Shown piece by piece: positions 1 to 6,712 of a stretch of DNA of 34,721 nt (position 1 is its first letter; each line of letters begins with the position of its first letter). The stretch spans positions 1-34,721 of the forward strand of contig JAJFFE010000331.1 in NCBI GenBank assembly GCA_021776775.1. Direction: 5' to 3'. The notes under the pieces were generated by a model. That model made no database searches. It worked only from the letters and a program-made list of their open reading frames with translations, and was not told where the DNA came from. The position numbers and the translations under genes were made by a program. Origin of the DNA: Planctomycetota bacterium (lineage in GTDB: Bacteria; Planctomycetota; UBA8108; UBA1146; JAJFFE01).

Positions 1-445
1 CCACGTACTTCCACGGCACTGCAGCTTCGAAATCGATCACCACCGGAATCCCCGTCACGCTCAGCGGACCGCTCCGATGGCCGCTACCTAGCTGACGGTT
101 TCTGATGTGCGCTACGATGGACTCACAATCCGGCCCCGGCGGGAGACCCCGCCCGCGTTCGAACACGTCGAGTTGCGTGTTGGGAATCTCGTTCTCATCC
201 GCCGAGCATGCGATACGCCCCTGGTCGTGCGACAAACGAATGCGGCATTCATGGGACAAGGTCAGCGGCGAGCCTCGGTCGCCGACCTGCCGAGGAAGGT
301 ACGCTCGTAAAGCTCCTTCCGGCAACCTGAACACCGTCGCACACATGAAAAAGATCAACAGCAAGAAGACGACATCGATCATCGACGTCATGTCGAGTGG
401 CGATCCACCGGCCGACTCGGAGTAGCGTGCGCGTCTGTTGGACAC
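1..445 (-). CDS. ExbD/TolR-family transport protein, third copy, 3' end cut by the window edge
   Basis: About 148 codons are readable by translating the minus strand from a GTG at 443-445. An AGGAGG Shine-Dalgarno sequence lies seven bases before it, which fixes the start. The protein opens with a short basic cytoplasmic tail, then a single membrane helix (about residues 23-36) beginning LDMTSMIDVVFLLLIFF, where Asp24 matches the proton-pathway aspartate of ExbD. A periplasmic domain follows and is truncated after the PWKYV motif. It closely resembles the neighbouring copy at 540-1049 in the helix, in the PEGALR-YLPR stretch and in VVIDF-PWKYV, so the two are tandem duplicates. ExbD proteins form a proton-driven complex with ExbB in the inner membrane. 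It is the last gene visible in the leftward operon. Confidence 0.85.
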   Translation of the reverse strand, partial: MSNRRARYSESAGGSPLDMTSMIDVVFLLLIFFMCATVFRLPEGALRAYLPRQVGDRGSPLTLSHECRIRLSHDQGRIACSADENEIPNTQLDVFERGRGLPPGPDCESIVAHIRNRQLGSGHRSGPLSVTGIPVVIDFEAAVPWKYV

Positions 446-539
446 GGCTATCCTCCTAGGCAGCGAGCGTCGATGTTCACGCGAACCGTCGACGCCCTGG
501 GATTGCCCCGCTATCTCTACTCGCTCGAGTCCAGAACCG

Positions 540-1049
540 TCAGTCGATCGGAATCTCCGGTGCGGCGAACGAGATGTCCTCCACCCCGACCCGGTGACAG
601 ATGTTCAGAACCTCGACGACATACTTCCACGGCACTTCCGGAGCGAAGTCGATGATGACCGGAAGTCCGGTCTCGGCCACGCCTCGGTAGTTGTCCTTGC
701 GCCGCTGGATGTGACTCTCGATTTCGTCCAAGTTGGGGCCGGGGTCTAGCCCACGCGCCTCCTCGAACTCACCCAAGTCGGTGTTCGGAATCAAAGTCTC
801 ATCCGCAAAGCACGTCGTCCGTGGGCCCTCAGTCGTCAAGGTGACGCGAGCGCCCTTGGTCAAGGTGGGCGCGCTCGATTCGCCACCGCGGTTACGCGGT
901 AGGTACGAACGGAGTGCACCCTCTGGCATTTTGAACTTCGTGGCACACATGAAGAAAATCAACAGCAGGAACACAACGTCAATCATCGACGTCATGTTGA
1001 GCGGACTCTCTTCCTGGTCGACCGATTGGCCTTTGCGTTTACGACCCAT
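540..1049 (-). CDS. ExbD/TolR-family transport protein, second copy
   Basis: This 169-residue protein has the ExbD layout: a basic N-terminus, one membrane helix at about residues 23-37 containing the motif NMTSMIDVVFLLLIFFM, and a periplasmic domain. Asp24 is the expected proton-carrying residue. The usual proline of the family motif (TPMID) is replaced by serine (TSMID), as in the copy at 1-445. A Shine-Dalgarno-like AGGAAGG precedes the ATG. It starts 13 bases after the stop of the first ExbD gene. The C-terminal half contains VPWKYVVEVLNICHRVGV, matching the ExbD segment that normally ends the periplasmic fold. The likely role is a stator subunit with the ExbB homologue at 1596-2336, energising an unknown envelope partner. 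No TonB or TolA is visible in the window. Confidence 0.93.
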   Translation of the reverse strand: MGRKRKGQSVDQEESPLNMTSMIDVVFLLLIFFMCATKFKMPEGALRSYLPRNRGGESSAPTLTKGARVTLTTEGPRTTCFADETLIPNTDLGEFEEARGLDPGPNLDEIESHIQRRKDNYRGVAETGLPVIIDFAPEVPWKYVVEVLNICHRVGVEDISFAAPEIPID

Positions 1050-1061
1050 TGGGAGTCCTTC

Positions 1062-1580
1062 CTATCGATCGCCAAGATACGGGTTGCCCGAACGCTCACT
1101 GAGCGCCGCAACGCGGACCTTGTAGATTTTCGCCTGCTGACAAGCCTTGTACACCGTGTGAATCGTTCCCGACTGCGCACCTTCGTCGCAACGAACCAGA
1201 ACTTGAAGAAGCGAGTCCTTCTTGTCCGGGCGCGTCGGGTTCGGTTCAAACACTCCGAACGCTGCGACTTCTTCCCTCAAGATTGCCGTGAGCTCTTCCG
1301 CGGTCAGCCCTTTTTCCTGCCCCATGTAGCGCACCTCGGCCTTGCCGGTCTCGGTGTTCTTGAGCACGATGTTGATGATGACCGAACGATCCTTCGGACC
1401 CTTTTGCGGAACAGTAGCCTTGTCAGCAACCGGCAAGATCACCGGTTGAATGTTCAAGTTCGACAAATCACTCACGATCATGAAGAACGCGATGAGCAGG
1501 AAGACGATGTCGATCATCGGCGTCATGTCGAGTTCGACACCGGAGTCGAGCGCTCGCTTCTTTGTTCTATGAGCTGGCAT
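1062..1580 (-). CDS. ExbD/TolR-family transport protein, first copy
   Basis: This 172-residue protein has a single membrane helix (about residues 22-37) with the canonical LDMTPMIDIVFLLIAFFM motif and Asp24 as the proton-pathway residue. Unlike the two downstream copies it keeps the family proline and lacks their PEGALR segment, so it is the more typical ExbD. An AGGAGG sequence lies four bases before the ATG, and the gene starts 15 bases after the ExbB stop. The periplasmic part contains an IINIVLKN strand and a YKACQQAKIYKVRVAAL segment, which fit the ExbD/TolR fold. It probably forms the inner-membrane proton channel with the ExbB homologue immediately upstream. Three different ExbD genes behind one ExbB suggests several interchangeable or co-assembled partners, which is an inference. 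Confidence 0.94.
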   Translation of the reverse strand: MPAHRTKKRALDSGVELDMTPMIDIVFLLIAFFMIVSDLSNLNIQPVILPVADKATVPQKGPKDRSVIINIVLKNTETGKAEVRYMGQEKGLTAEELTAILREEVAAFGVFEPNPTRPDKKDSLLQVLVRCDEGAQSGTIHTVYKACQQAKIYKVRVAALSERSGNPYLGDR

Positions 1581-1595
1581 TAAACCTCCTCGATG

Positions 1596-2336
1596 TCATC
1601 GAGCCTCGGGCGTATCGAATCGCTCCATGAGCTCTGTCGCCAAGTTACTGACCTCGATGATCGAGTTGTTCACTTTGTTCTTGAAGATGAAGTAGGCAAC
1701 AGACATGGGGATTGCGACGCAAAGACCCATCATGGTGGTCATGAGCGCTTCGGAGATCCCTTTTGCGAGATCCTTCGGCTTCGGGGAGGTCTGGCTTGTC
1801 GCGATGATGTTGAACGACTTTACCATTCCGAGAACCGTACCGAGCAGTCCCATCATAGGAGCCACACTAGCGATCAACGAAAGGTAGCCCACCTTTTGGT
1901 GCATGCGGGCAGCCTCTTGATCACCGGAGTCTTCCATGGCGACTTCGATCTCGTGGTACGGTCGGTCGATCTTCGGCAGCCCCGCGGCGAGCACCGACGA
2001 TAGGTATGAAGGGTTGGACTCGCAGACTTCTAGAGCCGCGTCGTAGTCCTCTTCCTCAAAGAGCTGCTCGACATGCGCCAGCAAGTCTTGAGGAACCAAG
2101 TTGTCTCTTCGGAACTGCATGGCGAAGGTAATGATCAGCGCAACGCCTGCCATCGACAGCAGGATGATCAGAAAACCAACGTAACCAGCGTTCTTCAGGT
2201 TCTGCATCACTGTTACTTCGCTCGCGCCATCGGCGGCCTCTTCCTGTGCGAACACAGGATCGACCATAGCGAGGACAACGAACACAGCGAAGATCCCGAT
2301 CATTACGAGATTCAGCGTACTCCCACGTACGAACAT
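1596..2336 (-). CDS. MotA/TolQ/ExbB proton channel family protein
   Basis: The chosen ATG at 2336 gives 246 residues beginning MFVRGS and is preceded by a purine-rich GAGAGAAG. A GTG at 2411 in the same frame would overlap the upstream gene and add a non-membrane extension. The first hydrophobic segment (about residues 7-30, ending VFAQEE) looks like a signal or first membrane helix. A second helix follows at about residues 47-65. The two C-terminal helices carry the family signature APMMGLLGTVLGMVKSFN and ISEALMTTMMGLCVAIP. These proteins form pentameric channels that, with ExbD dimers, use the proton gradient to drive an envelope process. The gene sits between an exported TPR gene and three ExbD genes and is clearly part of their operon. 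Confidence 0.94.
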   Translation of the reverse strand: MFVRGSTLNLVMIGIFAVFVVLAMVDPVFAQEEAADGASEVTVMQNLKNAGYVGFLIILLSMAGVALIITFAMQFRRDNLVPQDLLAHVEQLFEEEDYDAALEVCESNPSYLSSVLAAGLPKIDRPYHEIEVAMEDSGDQEAARMHQKVGYLSLIASVAPMMGLLGTVLGMVKSFNIIATSQTSPKPKDLAKGISEALMTTMMGLCVAIPMSVAYFIFKNKVNNSIIEVSNLATELMERFDTPEAR

Positions 2337-2380
2337 CGTCAGCTTCTCTCTTTCGTCCGGGCGTCCCGGGGTGGGCTTAA

Positions 2381-3493
2381 CTATTTCTTCGCCCAGGGGG
2401 AGTTGGGGCACTCTTTGAGCAGTCGTTGCCGAGTTTCTTCGGCCCGTCCCTGCTCACCGAGCTTCTTCAGCACATCGTTCTGACGGTAGAGGGCTTCGGC
2501 GAGATCCTCGGTGTGCTGAGGTGCGATAGCCGCAGCCCGAATGTACCGGATCAAAGCCCACTGCAACTTCTTCTTGTCACTACCAGCCTGAGCCTGTTCC
2601 GCTTGTCCCCACACCAGAAAACCTGACGCGGCGAAACGGTCCATGCGCTCCGGCGTACGCCCACCTTGGGCGAGTAGCTCTTCTTTGACAGTCTTGATTG
2701 CCGGGCCGTACTGCTTCTGTCCCAGCTGGCTCTTCGCGTAACCCAACAGCGCCTTGCCCTTGAATTCGCTATCGCCAATCACCGCGCCATTCGTACGAAG
2801 CTCACCAAACAGCTGGCGAGCCCCCGAGAAGTCATCCTGAGCCAGCTTCACCTCGGCCAAGCCGAGCTTTGCGCCGACCACCCAGGTCGGTCCCATCTTG
2901 CCGCCGGTCAGTTTCGTGAGCTCCGACTCGGCCTCACTGAACTTACCCGCCGCTGTGAGAGCGTTGGCCAAAGCCAAGGTCGCGTGCGGAACGTAGAAGT
3001 CCTTCTTGGATTCGTTCTCGGCCAAGTACGCCCGGAACGCCGTCACTGCGTCTGTGTACTTGCTCGAATCGTTCAGACCCCACGCGAGGTACGTCACGCC
3101 GAGAAAGTACTGCGCATTGATCCGCGAACGGCCGGTCCCACTCGCTTGCGAGGTGAAGCGCTTGACCGCGTCGGCAAAGTCTCCGGCCTCGCGGGCACCC
3201 TCGGCGTTCTTGTAGGCCGAAGTGACCTCACTGCCCCACCGGATGCGCACAACCTCGGAAGCTTTCCGACTCTGATCGCGGCTTGTTCCGGGCAGACGGT
3301 ATTTGACGTCTTCGTACGTCGCAGATTTGATCGTCATCTCGCCCGCGCTACCGCCGCTGACGACGTCTCCATTGCGAAGCACGAGGTCGCCGGCCACCAA
3401 CGGTTCCGACGCGCACAGAGCCAACGCGAGGACCGAAAGCCTCGGCAACGTCCATGCGAAAATGGTTCGTTTCGACATGTTGCTGTTACTCAT
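2381..3493 (-). CDS. Exported TPR-repeat protein of the ExbB/ExbD operon
   Basis: This 370-residue protein begins with a signal peptide (basic start, hydrophobic LSVLALALCA, likely cleavage near residue 35). Residues 36-90 form a small beta-rich segment (LVLRNGDVVSGG and following), and the rest is alpha-helical with TPR character, for example residues around INAQYFLGVTYLAWG and ATLALANALTAAGKFSEAE. Its ATG overlaps the TGA of the upstream TPR gene (ATGA at 3490-3493), so translation is probably coupled. The location would be periplasmic. TPR proteins usually act as protein-protein scaffolds. Here it probably links the proton-driven ExbB/ExbD unit to its load, but that partner is not identifiable from the sequence. 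I do not recognise a named family beyond TPR. Confidence 0.9.
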   Translation of the reverse strand: MSNSNMSKRTIFAWTLPRLSVLALALCASEPLVAGDLVLRNGDVVSGGSAGEMTIKSATYEDVKYRLPGTSRDQSRKASEVVRIRWGSEVTSAYKNAEGAREAGDFADAVKRFTSQASGTGRSRINAQYFLGVTYLAWGLNDSSKYTDAVTAFRAYLAENESKKDFYVPHATLALANALTAAGKFSEAESELTKLTGGKMGPTWVVGAKLGLAEVKLAQDDFSGARQLFGELRTNGAVIGDSEFKGKALLGYAKSQLGQKQYGPAIKTVKEELLAQGGRTPERMDRFAASGFLVWGQAEQAQAGSDKKKLQWALIRYIRAAAIAPQHTEDLAEALYRQNDVLKKLGEQGRAEETRQRLLKECPNSPWAKK

Positions 3494-6324
3494 TTCTTTG
3501 ACTTCGCGGTCGCTTCGAGCTGATCGAATTCTTGTTGCAGAACACCGGGTGCGAATGCCTTACCTCCGAAACGCAGTCGGAAGTCTTTGATCGTACCGCT
3601 GACGTAGTCGGACTGATCCTGCGCAAGGTACACCTTGAGCAGTTGCAAGTACGATTGCCAGAACGCTAAGTCGATCTTCGGCGGAACGGACTTCCCGTTG
3701 GCACGGTAGGACGTCCAGCGACCCTGGAGGATGGCCGTCCCGGATTCGAAGGCTTTACGCGCTGACTCGAGGAGCTTCGCGGTCGGCGTCTGTTCGTAGA
3801 GGGCCAAGTACGCGTGACCCAGCGCCGAGTAGATCCCCGGTGCCTCGTCCACCCCTCCGGCCGCAACTTCCGGGAAGTCTACGATCAGCTGTTCGAGCGC
3901 GTCGATCGCGTCTTGATGCTTCCCTTCGGCCGCCGACGCTTGGGCGAAGCGGAATCGAATGATCAGCTTCAAGCCGTCATCCTCCGTCTCGTCAACCCGC
4001 TTCTGCGCTTCGCCGAGAAGCTCGAGCGCTTTCGTGAACTTCTTACCCTGCAGCAGGATCTCGGCAAGCTCACCGAGAAACGCAACCGGCTGTTCGTCCA
4101 GAGTGATCAGCGGGTGCGCGAGATACGTCTGGACGTACTCGGCAGCTTTGACAAGGTCGGCTTCCGTCCCGCGCTGACGGTGGGCGTCGACCATGAACAT
4201 GGCCGCCTGTGCGACGTTCGAATGGGCCGCAAAATCGGCGCTCAACACACCGAAGATACGCGCAGCGTCGTCGACCGCGATCTTCTTGACGAGGGCCTGA
4301 ATCCACAGATACAGACCGGCGCGGCGCGCGTCCGTCTTCGCGTTGAGTTCGCGCTCGAACGGAGCCAATGTCGCGGCCACCTTGTCGGCGTCGCCCTCGC
4401 CGTTGGACCAGTGAATGATGGCGAGTTCGTAGAGCGCCGCCGCCCGTCCGCTTTGCGAGCCGCGAGCCTTGGCGTCGATCGCGATGCTCTCGAGCTCACG
4501 TGCCGCGTTGCTCTCGCCGAGCTTGTCGGCCTTAGCCTGCGACTCTTGGTAAAGGCAACGAGCCGCCGCCGCTTGTGCGTCGTAGTAGATCGGCACGTCG
4601 ACTTCGCGGCCCTCGTCCTTGGTCGTCCGCTTGACCGAAGCGTAGAGCTTTCGAGCGTTGGCGTACTCACCGCGCTGCTCGGCTTCGAACGCGTTTTGCA
4701 TCTTCGACCGTTCAGCAGCTACGCCGCTTCCGTACTCCTCGAAGAGCACGTTACCGATGGCTTCCAACTCGTCGTAGGCGTCTTCGCCAGCGGTATCGCC
4801 GGCAAGCTGCCCGAAGTATGCGAACGCGTTCTGCGCCGCGGTCGCCGCGTTGTACGTCTTCTTGCCCAGCGCCGGACCGAATCGCTCGACGTGCGCCAAG
4901 TAACAAACCGCAGCCTCGAGCTTTCGACCGAGGATCGCGTGCGTCTCGGCAATTTCGTAGCTCGCCTTTTGTGCCCACTCGAGGCCATCCTTGGCGTCTC
5001 CGCCGGCCTGCAGACAGAGCTTGAACACGTGAAGCGCATCCGAATACCGGCCTCGACTCTTGTAGCCGATGCCGGCTCGGTAGTAGAGCTCCGGGCGCAA
5101 GCCACCGACGCGAGCGTCGATGAGCCGGCTGATTCCCCGACCGACTTCGACCATGTACTCGCCGGCCCGCTTGGGGTTCGCTTCGATGTACTTGGCGTCC
5201 GTGAATCGTGCGATCAGGGTATTGAAAATTGCGGCACCCGCGGCAGGACTCGTGCCCCCGGCGGTACGGGCGATGGCTTCTTCGATTTCCGCCTGAACAC
5301 GGAACGGTTCGATCTCCGGAGTCTCGGGGTCCGCCTTGTAGGGGAAATCCTTGCTCGGGAACTGAATGACTCGATCGAACAGCGCCACGACCTTGTCCGA
5401 CTGACCCGCGGCGTTGAACGTCCGCGCGTAGTTCGTCATGCCGCGCAAGCGGAGCTCGCGAACAAAGTTCACGACCGGCTCCGGGTACGGAGGCGGTGCG
5501 TCGGGCTCGACCTCAGCCAGCAACTCCATGATGTCAGCGGCTTCTTCTTTTTGATCCACGGCCGCGAGTGCAATCGCGCGGAACAGCTGACCTTCGTAGA
5601 CGTAGAGCTGATTGGCAAACCGCTCGTCGCAGAAGCTCGTGGCGTACTCGAGCATCTTCTCGTACGCCTTGCGAGCGTCGGCGCCGTCCTCGGGCAGCCG
5701 CTCGGCGTAGAGCTTGTACGCACGAATGCGGAAGTGCTCCCACTGATCCCGCTCGGCGCCCTTCTTCGAGTAGTCGCCGTCCTCTATCTTCGCGACTTCC
5801 TTGTTCAGCGCGTCGATGCTCTGGTTGACCGGCTCCATGACGTCCCGATTGAACGCCTGTTGCGCCGCCACGAGTAGGCTCGCTCGTTCGCTCGCCTCCC
5901 CTAGCTGGGCATCGAGCATGTCGCCGAGGACGCCGGCTAGCGCCGACTGGATCAGTTGCAGACCTACGGAACGTGATCGGGGGTGGTCCGGGTACTTGGC
6001 CCGAAGCTCTTCGAGCATGGTGTTCATCGACTCGAGATCGCCTTCGACACGAAGGCAATCTGCGATGAAGTACTCGAGGTCTCCGCGACCAGTCCGGCTC
6101 GGACGGCTCTTCTGACGAGCCTCGATCCAGGTGCGCGCGACGTCGGTCCACCCGTAGTCAAAAATGACTTTCCGTGCGAACGCGGTCTCAGCTTCGGTCA
6201 GGTCCCCGGTTCGAAGCACGTCTTCCGCGTGAGTCACACCGACGCAACAGAGCGTCAGCGTGAACACGATGAACGACCGTGCCACCGACCGAGGGAGATC
6301 GGTGAGCGCCTTGAAACGGCTCAT
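3490..6324 (-). CDS. Large exported TPR-repeat protein, first gene of the ExbB/ExbD operon
   Basis: This is a 944-residue protein with an N-terminal signal peptide (hydrophobic FIVFTLTLCCVGV, likely cleavage after THA near residue 33). The remainder is almost entirely helical with many degenerate TPR-like units. Examples are the unit around YYRAGIGYKSRGRYSDALHV near residue 410 and RFAQASAAEGKHQDAIDAL near residue 820. Residues 40-110 also read as helix pairs. No catalytic motif is seen. It is the first gene of the leftward operon with the smaller TPR protein (ATGA overlap), ExbB and three ExbD genes. It probably acts as a large periplasmic scaffold. A GC-rich hairpin lies 26-45 bases before the ATG. 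The long open frame on the opposite strand is a codon-composition shadow. Confidence 0.9.
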   Translation of the reverse strand: MSRFKALTDLPRSVARSFIVFTLTLCCVGVTHAEDVLRTGDLTEAETAFARKVIFDYGWTDVARTWIEARQKSRPSRTGRGDLEYFIADCLRVEGDLESMNTMLEELRAKYPDHPRSRSVGLQLIQSALAGVLGDMLDAQLGEASERASLLVAAQQAFNRDVMEPVNQSIDALNKEVAKIEDGDYSKKGAERDQWEHFRIRAYKLYAERLPEDGADARKAYEKMLEYATSFCDERFANQLYVYEGQLFRAIALAAVDQKEEAADIMELLAEVEPDAPPPYPEPVVNFVRELRLRGMTNYARTFNAAGQSDKVVALFDRVIQFPSKDFPYKADPETPEIEPFRVQAEIEEAIARTAGGTSPAAGAAIFNTLIARFTDAKYIEANPKRAGEYMVEVGRGISRLIDARVGGLRPELYYRAGIGYKSRGRYSDALHVFKLCLQAGGDAKDGLEWAQKASYEIAETHAILGRKLEAAVCYLAHVERFGPALGKKTYNAATAAQNAFAYFGQLAGDTAGEDAYDELEAIGNVLFEEYGSGVAAERSKMQNAFEAEQRGEYANARKLYASVKRTTKDEGREVDVPIYYDAQAAAARCLYQESQAKADKLGESNAARELESIAIDAKARGSQSGRAAALYELAIIHWSNGEGDADKVAATLAPFERELNAKTDARRAGLYLWIQALVKKIAVDDAARIFGVLSADFAAHSNVAQAAMFMVDAHRQRGTEADLVKAAEYVQTYLAHPLITLDEQPVAFLGELAEILLQGKKFTKALELLGEAQKRVDETEDDGLKLIIRFRFAQASAAEGKHQDAIDALEQLIVDFPEVAAGGVDEAPGIYSALGHAYLALYEQTPTAKLLESARKAFESGTAILQGRWTSYRANGKSVPPKIDLAFWQSYLQLLKVYLAQDQSDYVSGTIKDFRLRFGGKAFAPGVLQQEFDQLEATAKSKK

Positions 6325-6349
6325 GGCGATGCGAGCCTTCTACCCCTTG

Positions 6350-6369
6350 CCGTCTGCCGCAGCAGACGG
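6350..6369 (-). promoter_or_regulatory. Perfect hairpin in the 5' leader of the TPR/ExbB/ExbD operon
   Basis: CCGTCTGC and GCAGACGG form a perfect 8-bp stem with a four-base loop. It ends 26 bases before the ATG at 6324 on the minus strand. The purine run between it and the start codon (AAGGGG and AGAAGG) is the only ribosome-binding candidate, so the hairpin is placed to affect initiation. No T-run follows, so it is not an intrinsic terminator. It could also be a protein-binding dyad. The function is inferred from position only. Confidence 0.4.
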
Positions 6370-6640
6370 GTCACCGCAGCGATAACGCTCCGGCAACGTT
6401 CTACCTTACTTGCTTTGGTCTCGGCGACACTCGAGTCTCCAGAACACTTGGTCTCTGGACACCTGCTGCGCCACCAATTCGGCAACCCGAGACTGGCTAC
6501 CGACCCCGACGTAAGCCACTCCCCAAAAACATTGGGGCCCCATGACCACGAGTCTCATGAGCAGCGCGCGGGAGATCGAAGGATCCCCCAGGAATGATCA
6601 CCCCTGATTCGGAGCAACTCACCCCACCGTTTGAATGCAT

Positions 6641-6675
6641 GTACCCACCGCCTCCATTTTGAAGGCGATGGGTAC
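6641..6675 (-). terminator. Stem-loop after the secretin gene, possible terminator
   Basis: GTACCCA-C-CGCCT pairs with AGGCG-A-TGGGTAC, giving 12 pairs with one internal mismatch and a nine-base loop. It lies 38 bases beyond the TAA of the secretin gene on the minus strand. There is no T-run after the stem, so it may be a factor-dependent or mRNA-stabilising end rather than a standard intrinsic terminator. Confidence 0.45.
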
Positions 6676-6712
6676 CTGACGAGGCCGCAGCGTCGCTGCC
6701 ACCCCGAATTAT

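Larger units (their letters stand above)
6325..6712. other. Intergenic region between the secretin gene and the TPR/ExbB/ExbD operon
   Basis: I see no gene in these 388 bases. They hold three inverted repeats, listed separately or here: a hairpin just past the secretin stop (6641-6675), a CCCCAA/TTGGGG hairpin at 6521-6537, and a perfect 8-bp-arm hairpin at 6350-6369 in the leader of the TPR operon. The promoter of the TPR operon should lie here, but no clear -35/-10 pair is visible. Confidence 0.6.

Noticed and set aside
3814..5877. 687-residue open frame on the plus strand
   Set aside because: It is antisense to the large TPR gene, very rich in Arg, Leu and Val, with no domain pattern or ribosome site. 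It reflects GC-biased codon use of the real gene.
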